Assembly (NCBI RefSeq): GCF_901933205.1
Contig: NC_044574.1
Location: 22,181,733-22,245,732 of the forward strand
Reading direction: 5' to 3'
DNA length: 64,000 nt
From: Camarhynchus parvulus
Lineage: Eukaryota > Chordata > Aves > Passeriformes > Thraupidae
The translations under genes and the position numbers were made by a program. Positions 28,101 through 43,100 of this stretch are shown in pieces. The notes beneath the pieces were generated by a model. It was not told where the DNA came from. It ran no database searches and was given only the letters and a program-made list of their open reading frames with translations. The first letter of the stretch is position 1; every line of letters starts with the position of its first letter.

Positions 28101-31100
28101 TGTTTGGCCATGCTTTTAAGAAAAAAATGCTTGGTAATTTACAATCTATTCCATTAAGGTGTGGTGTTTAAGCTTGACATTGTCAAGGGTACTGAGTAAT
28201 TAAGAAAATGTGTGTTTGAGCATCTTTGCATGCATTATTAATGTAACATCTTACAAATACATGAACACAAGGAGGTGAAGTAATAAAGTTTCTCTCAATC
28301 TCATTCACTATGTTCAGACATTTGACTGGACTAAGATCAATATACTTTAATGCTGAGTAGTCTGAATGAATTAGGTTTGCCTCATGCGATTGGAATATCA
28401 TGAATATTTCAACCGTTTGCTCTGAAAGAGCCAGATCACAAAATATATTGGGGGCAGGGGAGACGTAGAGGGAGGAAGGGAGGGATTGGAAGTTCTATTC
28501 ACAGTATGTACGAAGCTGGCAAAATTAGCTTGAAAGACTGCAGGAAGCACCATTGAAATAATAACCTGCTTACTTCATAAACGGTGTATGTGCAACATAC
28601 AGCAATAAATACACAAATTTAGGTATTGTAAAATACTTTGTGGGAAAGGAAGACAGCAGTCTGACAGATTAGCACAGGGAATGTGATACAAGTGTTCCTG
28701 TAAAAAATTTTGGTTTAAAATACATATATGCTGTCTTGGAATACTCCAGTAATATTTTCAAAGTACTTTAGTATAGCTAAGGGCATCAAATTGCTAGAAG
28801 TGTCTTTTTTCAATGGTATTTCACTCTGGCGAAACAAAACCTCACTGCATCTGAGCAAGTTATACTCTAATTCACTGCTATCCCTTGTTTGGTTATTTAT
28901 TTTGCGCCCAAAAGCCCCTAAACTTTCCAAACCATTACATATAGTGCTTTTTCCTCTAGATATTTAAATCTATCCAAAAGTAATGCATTTCTGATATCTC
29001 AAAATACATGTAAAGGTCTCCATTTCAAAATCTTTGAAAGAAGTTTAGTACCCTTTGAATACTCCCAGAACAATTCCTAAACACAAATCCACAGAAGTAA
29101 TAGCATCAAGTAACAGCTTTGTTTTTAGCACATAACAAAAATCAAGCAGGGTTATTTATATACTTTACTGGGAATACATCATCCAGTTCTGGATCACATT
29201 CCTTACACAATAGGCATTTCTAACCCTAAGTGAACAGCTTTACGGACATCTTACTATGACCGAAGAAGGTTATACACTGTATGAAAATGGAATTTCATGT
29301 ATAAGAAGTGGTAGCTCTGAATATATTTTACAAGTCAGCATAAGTTTTTAACATTTTTATAGTATGCAAGGCAAAGATGTACAAAAAAAATTGCAGCCCC
29401 CCAAAATGTATTGCACCAAGATGGTTATATTTTAATTTATGAAAAAAAATTAAATACATATAGAAGAGAATTGCAAAATAATAAAGAAATACATATTTTT
29501 TAACTCAGCTAAGAGCATAAAAATGACTGAAATTACTTGAGCCAAACCTGATAAGAAGGATTTGTTCATTGATGCTGCACTCCTGTTACAGCCTGCAGCC
29601 AATGTTTACTACCAACTATAACCCATAAAAATGGGATTTGATAATGGAAATGCTGAGACCCCAGAGCTATAATGGTTCGGGCATGTACTGCTGTAAATAC
29701 ATACTGCACAACTCCTTTTTTCTAGGCATTCATTTTTATTTTATTGTTTCCATAAATAAATCATACATGCACTGATATTGATTCCACATATTACAGCTGC
29801 AGATTGATAAAGCATTCAATTAGAAGGCATACTAACTTCCTTGCTGCAATTTACATTTGTAATCTCTATCAATACCTGGCTGAAAATACTGTATAGGACA
29901 GAAAACTTCGGACTTCCTTCGATCACAGCATCACATCCCAGGCATCATTCATTGTCTCTTTGTCAATTTTTTATCAAGTGGTAACTCAGAGATGTCTGAG
30001 AGCACACAGGCTGTAAGAGCTGCTAGTGAGACTTGAGAAATGTTCAGACAAATTAATCTTTGGGAAGGATGGGGGAGGAGGCAGAAGAGTCGGGAAAACA
30101 GCCTTCTCATTTTGATATTTGAAAAAGCCATTGCCCAGCAATTTCCACTGTTCTAACAAAGTTCAGAGTTATCTCCAGTTTCACTTTATGAGCTTAAACC
30201 AACTGGATTCCAGAAATATTTCTCATCATAAAACAAGCTATATTTCACAAACAGAATTTATCAACAGTGATTACATGGCTTTTTGGCAATTTCTAGAAAA
30301 ACACATTTTCTGCTTACCTTCCTTATCCACACGGAAAACAAAAGTCCTATGGGATGTGACAACTTCAAACTTATTCTCCCCATGAGTTCTTACTGTTGCT
30401 ATTGCAGAGAGCAGTATTATTCCTTTTGAGAACACTTCCTGTAATAAAAAGACAGTCAAAATATTTAATTCTCAGAGAATTTTTAATTCCTCTGATGTAA
30501 CACTACTTGTCATGATGTTTAGGGAGTTCACCACACTTAACATAACTGAGTAAGTGAACACCTTCACTACTTACCTATCACCAACTTCACTGTTCTGGAT
30601 CTATGCACATCTACTACCTTCTAAAATAGAATAAAATCCCATGATGAGATAGATTGGGCATATCTAAGATTCAGCTTCATAAATTATCTCATGACATTAA
30701 TATTGCAAAACATAACACTTTAATTTGCAATTTTATGCCAAAGTAAATTACATTTACTATCTCAAAGAAAAATTATTTAAAAATATGTAATTATTATACT
30801 TGTATGATAGAATCAGACATGGGAAAAATATTATACTTTCTCCAGGCAGATAACTCCAGTTTTGCTGCTCCCCCCCGTACCTTGCCACTTCAGCGGGTAG
30901 CCAATAAGAAAAGTAAATTCACTGATTTTATCCCTAAGTTTGAACACAAACAAGGGCACCACACTGGAAAAATACAGTCCTGTCAGAGCTAACAAGAATG
31001 CTCTAGCTTGGGTCAGGTATATGCTTTTCTGCTATACGTGTGGGCTGGTTTTGGCTGGGATACAGCTAACTCCCTTCATACTAGCTAGTAGGGAGCTGTG

Positions 31101-34100
31101 CTTGATGATAGAAATAGGGTTCACAACACAGGGATGTTTCAGCTATTGGCTGAGCAGCACTGAGACAGAACCAAAGCCTTTTCTGCTCCTCGTCCCACCC
31201 CACCCCGGAGGAGGCTGGAGGTGCACAAGAAGATGGGAGGTGATACAGCCTGGACAGCTGACCCCAGCAGACCTGAGGGACATCCACACCGCATGGCAGC
31301 ATGTTCAGTATATAAAGCTGGGGGATGTTCACAGTGATGGAGTTTGTCTTCTCAAGTAACCATTAAGCAGAATAGAGTCCTGCTCTCCTGGGGATGGCCA
31401 AACACCTGCCTGCCCTTGAGAAGTGGTGGGTGAACTCCTTGGTTTGCTTGTGCACAGCTTTTGCTTTACCTCCTAAAGTGTCTCTATCTCAACCCACAAG
31501 TTCTCGTGTTCATTCTTCTGATCCCCATCCTAGCTGTGAGAAGAGTGAGTGAGTGTGGGGCATGATTGCTGGCTGATGTTAAACCACAATTATTTGGGGT
31601 CAGCACAAATTTTCCCAATCTTTTTAGATTTACAACTAGGTATTAGGACAGCTGAATGGAACACAAATGCAAGATGGGAAAAAGGGACTGCTACAAGTAC
31701 TTCCTTCAAGTAGCTGCCCTTTTAAACTAATTAACCTAAGGGTCTGGGGTGGGGGTTGACAGGAAGGAAAGCTGAAGCAGACGTGCACTTCAGAAATACA
31801 TCTGCATTATTTCTGGATTCCAGAGTTAATGCTGCTCTTGTCTCCACTACACTTTCATCAATTCATTTTCTGACCAAGACAAGTCAGATATACTGACAAA
31901 ATTTATGATTCAGATGCAGTAATAGTCCGAGTCAGCTCCCCATAAAGAAATTGCTCTGTAATAACTTCCCTCCCAAAGTATAAATTATTATAACAGACTT
32001 CATACAAGCACTCAAGGAACACTATAAATATGAAGCAGAAAGGATACCCTGGATCATTCTTTGTTTACTGAGTTTAATATACTAATGTTGTTTCACTTTG
32101 AGGTACTAATACATGTCAGCAAAGGTAGTTTAGCAGATAAATAAAAGAAATACTAAAACATAGCAGAAGCAAGCATGTTACTACAATTACACACAAGGAA
32201 TAGACAGAATGACCATAGCCAGAATTGCATAGCTATTTTCATTATGGCTATATTTGTTAAAAGAGTGATTTTAACAAATTTTAATGAGGTTGGATATTAA
32301 GTTAACTACTGATCCTTCCATGGTAAAGCAAAATTTTTACATCTACTGTTTCTGTAGGTGTTCAGTTATAAATATGTTATGGTGTTTGCAGGCATCTACT
32401 GGCTGTATTCGGTACTACTGCGAGAGAATAACAGAAACAGACTGCGGGAAGTTACAACTATTTTATTTCATTTGCTAAAAAAAAGTCAATTTCCTTTTAA
32501 GCTGAGCATAGTTTTGCTTTGCTATTTAAACAATCATCCATCATCCTTTTTAAAGCTTTGCTCTCCAAGGCGTACATATTTTCAAATACAGTTTAAACCA
32601 TAATAATTTATCAATCTATTTTTCTTGTGCAGCAGCTTTTCTTTCATGTGCAAAAAAAATGCCTGTTAAAAAGCTCTTGTAGATCAAGATACAATAACTC
32701 TCTTTGAAATACTCCAGACTAGAAATTAGGTGAATTATTTAAGAATATAGAAAACAAACCAAAACAAACACAGCCAAGAACTTCACAGCTATTTATTTTG
32801 TTACTGAGTGGTGTAAACTAGTTTTAAGGCTGCTAAGAATTCCCTGACAAAAGAATTTCCAGCAGGGAAAAGCAAAATGTTGGGTTTTTTATATCAGCTG
32901 TTTGGCAGAAACTTTAACTTTCAAATAAAGCCCCACATCACCCCTTGATGATTGTGATTCAGAGATGAGCTAACAGATCATGGAAAATACCATTTTTGAC
33001 TACTTTGGTTTTACATCTACAACAGATTAAGTATGACCTATTTCAAGAATGACAGTGATGCATCTGTTTTGCAGTGAATTTTGCTCTTTGTAATGTTCAC
33101 TTGTACTGTGACACAACAAAATATTGAAGTTCTCCACTTGAAGAGTTAAATCTTTTTCCTAAATCACTAATATATTTGTCAGGGATGCTAAGCTGTTTTA
33201 AATAAAAACTTTCAACATAACCACAAGTTTTTGCCTTACTATAAAGTGCATGGTAAAACACCAGATTTCTGGCAAAAGTAGGAAGAAATTTGAAGCAAAA
33301 CTTGTGCATATAGGGTAGCTGAAAAAACAACTCAAATTCTACCTTCCCCTCCTCAGTTAACCACACTCTGTTGAGACAAAGCCACATGGGATGTTGCTCT
33401 GATTGCATCAGCTTTCTCAGGACCAAGAACACAGAGAGCAACACAGATTCAAACCAAAACTTTCCCTAGATCAGATGCTGCTTGTTAAAAGCGGAATCAT
33501 TTTTTTCATGTATGCAGATACAAAGTAAAGAAGAGATCTCTACCAAGTAGAAGTTGATAGACAACTAAAACAATGTCAGAAAAATATGTATAAAATTGGT
33601 GTTTAAATCATTTGAAGAAGTATTCATAAGGGCATTTTCAAGAATAATATTCTCTGTGTCTTCCCCCTATAGTCTCTGGTTATTTCACTCTTCATTAGCC
33701 ATGTAGTACACTTCCCTTCTTGAGAACCTCACTTCTCTCTAGCTCCTAATTTGAATGACAAATAGAGCTATTTAATATCAGTAGTGTTTCTGGGTGAAAT
33801 AAACAGTTCCATTCCACTGAGTCTAACCTTCTCTGCTTGTAATAAGAAGAAAAATATCAAGTATGGATTGGTTTCCTTCTGAGAACTGCTTTTAATTGAT
33901 ATATGAAACTGAAAGTATAATTTCTTGTCTGTGTAGGAACGTCCTAAAACAAACACAGACTAGAACAGACAGAACTTGCCATTAAGTTCTAAAATTAAAA
34001 CAACAACTTCCCCACTTAAATATATAAATGGCCAGCTATGTACTAGGAAGGGGGACATGCAAGACCTTGCAAGGGGCTCAAGCTGCACACAGGTTTTGAC

Positions 34101-37100
34101 GGGTCTGCAAATAGTTATTTATAATGTCAAGGTAACAACACACAAGCAACAGCAGGAAAATGCTGATATCCATCTTACATGAAATATGAACACCCTAGGT
34201 GTGGAGACAGTGATCCAGCAGAGACCACTACACCAAAAACTCATTTTCTTGAGTGACACCACTGCTCGTTCAGCACAATCCCATTGGGCACTAAGAAATA
34301 CTGGTACCCAACTATGTTTTCCTCCTACCTGCAAACTATTTTGAGTTTCACCAAATCCTCAGTTCCCAGAATTTTGCTTCAGGCCTTGCAGTTCTCAGAT
34401 ATAACATTTTTTCATGTATGTGACTCACCAAGTTAGCAAGTCAGACACCCAAATTTGGGCAAACTATACACAGAGACCAAGCAGCCTCTCCCTTCAATAC
34501 CCAGAGTGAGGCTTGGACTCAGATTCCAGCAAAAGTGAGACAAAGAGGCTTCCACACAAGCATTTGCCAAGCTGCTGATAGCCTAATCTACCACACAGAC
34601 CTTTTAAACAGAGGATGCGGAGTTGGTGGCTTCCTACGCATCATGTGACACACTAAACATTCAATTCAGCAGAAGGGAATACTTCTGGAATCTCTTATGA
34701 CAAACAGACACATAACAAATGCTATTCTAGCATAACTGACCTCCAAGTAACACTTTCAGTGACTTTCAAAAGGAAGAAAAAAAAATAAAAATAAATTCCC
34801 AGTGCAGATAAAAGACTAAGTTCTTTATTAGCATTTCTTTCCCTAATTATGCTACAGATAGTGTTAAGCAAATCCCATTTCTCTATTTTTTCAAGTCTTT
34901 TTTCATTATCAACCCTGCTTTTCTGTTTCTCTGAAGCTGTGGGATCAATACTGCAAAGGGGTACCATTTTTTGTCAACAGAATGCAAACATTATTCTCCT
35001 TATTCTACTGTTCCCTTCACCTACAAAATCAAGTCTTCTACTGTAAGTGAAGCAAAGTAAGCAAGTAAAAACAGATTGTTTCAAATTTGCAACCAGTAAG
35101 CAAAAAGACTGATGTAAGTATTTTTGAGCTTTTTCTTAGTTCCCCAGCCCCTCAGAAAATAAACAGTCTCATCCTACATCAGTTCTTACATCCTCACCCC
35201 ATCATAAGGCATCTATAGATCTCTTACCACCAATCAGCATACTGTTTCCAAACTTTTACCTTAAACTGTATTTTCTTCCTAATGTAATATGCATCTTCAA
35301 CAGGAAATGGTTTCTAGCATTTAAAATAACACACATGCACGGGCAAGGGAACCTCAGCTTCCCTTAACATGCATATTGTAAAATCATCTATCACTTTTAA
35401 GTCTAAGAAGGTCTTCACTACTTCCAAGAGGAAATATTAATTATTAAATCACAGAGCAAAAAAAAAAAAAAAAATTTTGTAGTGCTCTGAAGGGTAATCA
35501 CATGGAATTCTAAGAGAATTACAAGGAATACACTCTTTGCTGAAAATTATGATTTACAAATGCATTTTTGTATCACATATAAGAAGTGAACTACTTTAAT
35601 CAAAGCAGCTCACGTGTCTGCAAATGTTTCAGCAAGATTCAATCCTCAGTACAGAAACAAAACCAGCCATATACATTGTAGAACTGGTTTTGAACACTCC
35701 CATTCAAACCTAACCTAGTTTCATGACATGCAATTATGCACAGAAGACAAACAGGAAAAAGACATTTTTAATCAAAGAGTCAAGAAGTATATAGGTTAAG
35801 TTTGTTTTTTTCAAATGGTCTTCCATGCTACTTTTAATTGTGCTCTCACAATCTCCAACATGATAGGCTCCCATGACAAGACACTCTTCAAACACCATCA
35901 AATAACACCTCTCTTAAAAGTGTTTAGCATGATCCTGTTCTGTTCCAAAAACAGCAGCAGTGTCAGTCTCTCACTAAAGTAAAAACAAATCTGATGATAC
36001 CTACCTGGAAAGGTGAGTAATACAAGCCCTTCTAGGAAATAAAAGGATGAACAATACATGAAGACAAGGACACCTTAAAATACTTAATTACCTCTCACCC
36101 AAGTATTTTAGAATTGAAAATTAACCTAGGATGGATATTCATTTCTAATTACTCAGATTCTAATTATAGTACTTTGTGTATTACACAGATGCATTTTGTT
36201 CCAAACATGACCAAAACATATCTCTTACCTTTTCATTGTTGTAATAAGAAATGCTCTCTCCATCAAATTTAACCCAGCGCTTCTGAAACACACGTTTGCT
36301 GTGAATCAAAAATTAACACAATCAATATACAGCTAACACTGGTTTTAAGAATGTCTCAATCACAAATTATAGAGGGGTCAAATTTCTGTTCAAATGAATA
36401 TTCTGAACATAAGCATAACTTTAGTTGCCACAAGCTCTATTAAGATACTTTCCAGAAATGAAAGCTGAAAATCTCAAATGACCATCTCACTGTCGTGCTT
36501 ATGGCAAGAACATCTCTGTTTGCATGTATGGTACCTCCAGTCAGTCCATGTCAACACATCTCCCCAGGACTCTGTTTTCTGGCCAATGAATGGATAGCAG
36601 CACACCACATCTCCCAACAAATACAACATGAAATTTAATTTTCAATGTGCGTTATCAACTGGACATCATCAATGGGAAACTTTCAGTGTGCCATTAACTC
36701 ACACTCTATAAAGACCTTCTAAAAATATATGTTTACATTAACCTGAAGTAGTCCATTACACTCACTAAAAATGTTGACAGCTTGTTAGTTATCATCTAAA
36801 AATGTCTCCATTCTAAAATCTATTAAACAAGTTAATTAGGCAAGAACAAGACCCCACTAATATATTTTCCCAACATTATTTCCTTTCCTTTTAAACGAGT
36901 GCTCTGCTTTAGGATTAGTAGACTGTGATAGCTTACCAAAACTTTAATCAAATAGCAGCTCTGACTTAATTAACTTGCATTACATGACTACAATAAATCA
37001 TCATTTTTCATAACCTGGAAAGGCCAATGTACCATCTATTTTGCATTAAAATGTCAATAAACGTCAAGATTATACAGGGACAAGTGAACCTAAGTACCAG

Positions 37101-40100
37101 ATGCAATATGAGCAAACTGAAAGGCTGTAGAATTTATAGTGAATTAACTAAAAAAAGAGAGCCCATACTTTAATTGCATGATTTCTAGCAATTTAAGAAA
37201 ACAGTATATATTCTTTTTCCCAAGGAATCACAAACTTCTGGGTGTAAATTGGAGCTTTATAAAAAGAATGGGAGGTGTAGAACAGAAGGAAATATTCTGT
37301 TGATGGCCAGAGAAATAAAATACAACATCGCTTCAATAGTTTGAAAAAAAATTCTTTTAGAATTTGGTTGAGTTTTTTTAATTCTTCAGATGCTTGAGAA
37401 ATGGTATTGTAAGTAAAAGAAACAAAAACGTATCATTCACTGAACCACCCCTGAGACAAAGTCCTTGAAATGTAGCTGTGGACTGTCACTGCATCAAGGC
37501 TAATGACCATGTAACTCTTCTACTCAGTACTAATCACTACTAATTTTGTGGTTAACTCATTATCTTTTCCAAATAATATATCTTCCCATGGCACTTTCTT
37601 CAAGTTTTCATAACTTGTTCTCAACTCAATCCTTTCAAATGGAGCAAGACAAGCCAGCTGGAATCAAGAATTATACTTTTCATCACTCTGCTAGCTAACT
37701 GCCAAAAGTGTTAAAAAAAATCCTGTAAGTAAAATAAAACAAGAGTTCAGTATCTCAATAATTCTGAAAAAAAAAAAAAAGAAATATGGAAACACTCCGT
37801 GAATAATTATTCTTTGATTCTTTAGTAAAGGTGAACAACAGCAATCCATAAATGTGGACAAAACCTTCAAAGCAATTAAAAAAGGAAAGAAAATAGTTTT
37901 GAGCGCACTGAAATTGTGTGATGGTTAAAAGTTTTATTAAACCTATTATTCCATCTTATTCATCACCTTCAACAATGTATCAGTGTATCAACACAAAACA
38001 AAAATTAAAAAAGATATAATGTCAAATCAGATTCCCTAGAAAGGAACACAAAAAAAATGGAAATTGCTATACAGCAGAGCTTCTTCCAGTGAGTTCAAAT
38101 AAGGTTTTATTCCAAAACAATAACATAATAACATAAATTTCTCACTTAAAAATTATATATTATATATACGTAATTATATTGATGATGATTATTATGGAAA
38201 AAATAATCAAAGGAAAGGCCAAAAACTTAATACCTTTCAGCACAGCTCAATATACTGTCCTCACAACAAGGAATGCAGATCTATTAAGGCCTAAATAGAA
38301 GTGCAGTAGATGTATTTTAGCACTAACAAGTACAACAGCTTTAAGTTCTAGATGCTAAGTCCTAGTGAAGATCAGAAACAGACTTAAAAAGTGAAATTGT
38401 ACCACTTTCAATATAAAAAAGGATTCATAGAATTCATAAGAACACAAGTCATAAGAAAAATGGAAACGGAAAACTACAATTAAAAAGGAGGAAGTTAGAA
38501 AAACTTCATCAGAGTTAGCAAGTGTTTATGATGGAAGATCTCCTAACAAAGCATTCTTTAGTGAAAAACAGTCTAATGATAGCTGGAGTTAAAAATCAGT
38601 TAAAACAAAGAACTTATAACAGAAATCAAATATAAGATATGTTGTTGTTATTGTTGTCATCTAACTCCCAAATGTGACAGAGAGAATTCATTTTCTATTG
38701 TGGTCCCTTCTCTTCATTATTTGTAAACTTGAGACTTGAGCTGAAATTTCTACCATCAAATTTTAGGCACAAAAATTAAATTAAATAGGAGGAATTCAAC
38801 CCAGGTGAATTCTAAACTCAAAGCTCAAGTAACACAGACAGAAAGTAACAGGGCTTCCAGTCACACTAATTATTAAATTACAATCCATGGCCAAATTACT
38901 AAAGCAGTATTTCAGAATCAGAGTTTGCTTTCACTTACTTTGTGGACCACAAAAGATCAGCAAAAATTTAGCAACTGGAAATACTGGCACAACTTCATTC
39001 TGTATTTTTCCACTATAGCTCATGAGTAGAGATCAACAATTTCAAGAAAAATATTTTCCCTGAGTACATCTCCTAAAAAAACTTTAGGATAGGTAACATC
39101 ACTAAAAACTTTTAAATTCACAAAAGCTTGGTGCTCTTTCAATGCAAAGAATCTCCTTTCCCCTTCCACTATAAATATTAAGCAGTGACTAAATACAAAC
39201 TTAAGATCTCCCATGCAAGCATATATTGTCACAGTTACACAATAACTACTGCAAATACCATACCCTTGAGGGGATAATTTATCCAGCCATCCTGCTTTAA
39301 CCTTCTTTACTGATGGTCCATAAAAGCAAGCATATGGTGTTATTGATTCATTTCCAGTCAAAGTCTGATCTCCACCAAATTGGCAAAAATTCATTTGTTC
39401 ACTGGCCAAGAAATCAGAATCTCCACTTTGTATCTTACTGCAAGATGTTGAGTGTGTTTTGGTTTTCTTTTTCTTTTTTTTTAAAGGCAAAGTATGCTGT
39501 TCCACAGTAGAATATACAGATTCACTTTCAGATTCTTCTGGCGTTAATGATGGGTCTTCCTGAGACAAGGATTCATTTTTTGCAATTCCTTTTGTCTTCT
39601 CTTTCTGATTACTCAAGTAACTGGAAAGAAAAAGTGAATTTTACTCTTAAAATGTGTTACTACAATGCACATATAAAGTATATAAAATCAGTAATTAGAA
39701 CAAATACTGGTAAAGTATATTATGTTTATAACTTGTATAATCACAGTGAACCACAGACCTACTAAATACAATCTATCTCATAACTATGACCACTCTGAAT
39801 CCTACTTCTGCCATTCAACAGGAATAGTACCAGGATAACACTCCTTTGGAAGCCTGAACAGAAATTTAAAAGTAAATTCTCCTTCCTCAGAAAACTAGCT
39901 TTGCTCTTTTGAATACTTTTGACAACTTTCAGTATCACCTCTCTCTTCCCTCTCCCACCTCAACAGGAGCCTGGTGTAGACTGGAAAACTAAGAAGCACA
40001 CTTCATCAAGCCACTGGCCACTGTCTCAGGACAGGAGTGGAGAATGTGTTTTAGTTTTGTGCTTGTTTGGAAGGGTTGGTTTTTTTTCTAATGACTAAAT

Positions 40101-43100
40101 TATGTGAGCACTCAGACACACCTAGCTATGAGACATACAAAAATGCAACTTGGTCTTTCCTTATTCTGACTGGAGAAAACAGGGACACTCCAAATTCACA
40201 AGAGATTCTGAAATCTGGTTTAAAGAGTCTCAGAAAAATCACAGTGCCCAGATTTGCCTCATATAAGGATGGGGTAAAGCCTCAAACAGAAGAAAACAAA
40301 ATATAGTCATGGTTGTGCCCGCAGAGCTAGAGATTCATTTGTGACATCAGTAAATAGCATTTTCTTCTTTACACTTTGAGTTTCTCAGTAATTCTTATTT
40401 AATACCATAGATTCTTAGAAGAATATTCTTCATTCATTCCTGGATCCAATTTATTTTCACAAGCCAGAAATTCATTTCCATGAAGTTCCTAGAAAAGAAA
40501 TATATTGTAACTAACATTTGTAACTGAAGGAGTAAGTGATATTTAAATTACTGTAGATACAAATCACACACAAACAGCCTAGCTAGCAGCACTGTTCTTT
40601 CCCCCATTTTCAAACATGCACTTGAAAGCTGATTTTTGTATTCTAAGAAATGTTATTTCCAACATTTAAGCATGGCCCAAAAAACCTGATACAAACAAAT
40701 CAGATAAAGAGATTCAGTGTATAGAAATACCACTGCTCTGATTTTTCTCGAGGCACCACTGACATGCTGGTTTTGGCAGGGATAGGTTATTTTCTTCCTA
40801 GCAGCTAGTACAGAGCTATGCTTTGCATTTGAGAATGAGAATAATGTTGATAACACACTGATGTTGCTGGGTACAGCTTGCTCTAAGTCAAGGACTTCAG
40901 TTTCCCATGCTCTGCCAGTGAGCACAGGAACAGGAAGCCAGGAGGGTGCATGGCCAGGACAGCTGAGCCAAACTGACCAAAGGGATGCTCCATAGCACAG
41001 AGCATCCTGCTCCCTCCTTTCCACTAGAGTTACTATCAGCATTAGTATTATTATTATATTTTGCTTTGTAGCAATTATTAAACTGGTCTTATTCCACCAT
41101 CTAAGAGGTTACTTGTTTTCCAGGTGTCCACACTGCAGTGAGAGCAAGCAGCTGTGTTCTAGTTCTAGCTGGGGTTAAACCACAACAACTGAATATTTTT
41201 TAAGCTCAAGAGCCACATGTTACATGCAGCATAAGTACCATTTATGATTTGCCACTGCTAGCCTATCTTTCATAACAGTATTTCTTCTTAGAATAAATGT
41301 ACAGCCTTCACAGAACACCTAAGATAAAATAATGGCAAATTCAAAATCCTAAAGCAAAACTGAACTCAGATGCACTGAATATATGTCACTAGGGTTTTTT
41401 GGGTTGTTTCTTGCCAAGAATTTCTTCCTAAAAGGCTCATCTATTAACTTTTGCTTAGAAATCTTTATCACACTGCTTTGTAAACTGCTTGCAGTGTACA
41501 AAATGTCAAGGTTAACACTGCTTGTGAACATTACATTTCACACTTCCTAAACTTAATCTGACAATCATATTGCACTACTAGGCTTTTCAATATGTCTTTC
41601 TTCCTTAAAAAAAAAACCTAAATTTAACATCTTCATGATTTCTGGCAGAAGTGTTTTAATTAACTCATTTAAGCTTTTATGTGTACGTAATGAAGCTGAA
41701 CAATGGCAGAAACAAAGTGGATAAGTTTTCACAACATTACCATTTGTTTTCTGAGTAGCAACACCTAATCTTGTACTTGGCAACATGGAAAGGCAAGACT
41801 AAAAAAAGACATAGTTCAAAGCAGAGGAAGTGTGCAGCAAAAATGTAGAAATCAGCCTGATGCTAGGATAAATCTAGGTGAACTGTCTGTCTTCCACTGC
41901 TAACCAGACCCATTATAAAAATAAAAACCCACTAAAACCTAACCACCCATATGTTGCAGTACTGCACTGTAGCTAAAGGAGCTAAAAAAAAAAAAAAGAA
42001 AAACCAACAAAAGAACAATTCAAACTTCCCAACACATCAATAAAACCAACCAAACAAATCCTATAAAAAACTAGGCAAAAAGCATCAAAGTACTTTGTAG
42101 ACAAATTAAATAGAAAACTCAAAAGCAATCTATCAACTGTTTATCAAGTATTTCCATTGCCTGGAATCTCCCAAAAGAAATGGAAATGCCCACACTTCTC
42201 CACAATAGTTAAGAGGCTAATATCATGGTGCATGAAACATCCTCAGAGTAAAAATAGTCAGCGTCCTTTATCTTCATTTGTTTATGAGGATACAACTGAA
42301 ATCCACACCCACTGAAGCCACATGGTAGTACCTCTTCCTGCCTGTCAAGAACCAATACAGTAACAGTTTGATGTCCTGCTTCTGCTCACTCCATCATTTC
42401 AGTGCTTGAGCAAGTGAATTCAGTGAGTCAGATAACTTCCAAGCAATAACTAAGAAATGTGTTTCTATTGTCAGTAGAATTTAAGATGTGTAAGTCCACA
42501 AATGAAGACAGGTTGTGGGTAAAGGAAGTTCTATTTGCTCACAAAAATCTATTTCAAACAAATGAAAACCTAAGCATTTGCATTGTCCTGTTTACAGAAA
42601 TATCCTGCAAGATGCTCAGGCTCAATACAAGACAAATTCCCACCTCCTTCAAGTGTCTGAGGTATTACACAAAGCATTTTCTCATGAAATGCAATGCAGC
42701 CAGCCTTCCACAGTATCCCAATACTCAGCTCACACAATTTACTGAGCTCAAATTGCATGTTTAATTTAGTCTGTCTACAGCAAGAAATAAAGCCAGTATG
42801 TCACTCATGAGGCCTAAACTCATTAGAATTCAGTCCTCCTCTGGAGGAATTCTAATATACTTGACTCCTTTAGTTAGACACAACAATAAAATGTTGCTAA
42901 AACACTTGAATTTTTGTGTTGTTTTTGAATCAGCATTTTAAAAAAACCCAGTTCCTTCTTCAGGTTGCCTTTCAGAAGTTTCTCTTTATACTTATCTTTC
43001 TTCCAGACCCAAAGCAAAGGTATATTTTGTTTATAACCTTCATTCTCCTGTTCTCTTATGCTCACTTACTTCCAGTCTGTAGTGACTCATTACCTATTTA

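Larger units (their letters stand above)
30439..36228 (-). other. ARAP2: Intron 6 of ARAP2
   Basis: About 5.8 kb. It holds one avian ERVL-type LTR (31039-31588) and a 15-base A run at about 35460. The rest is AT-rich sequence with no feature I can name. Confidence 0.6.
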
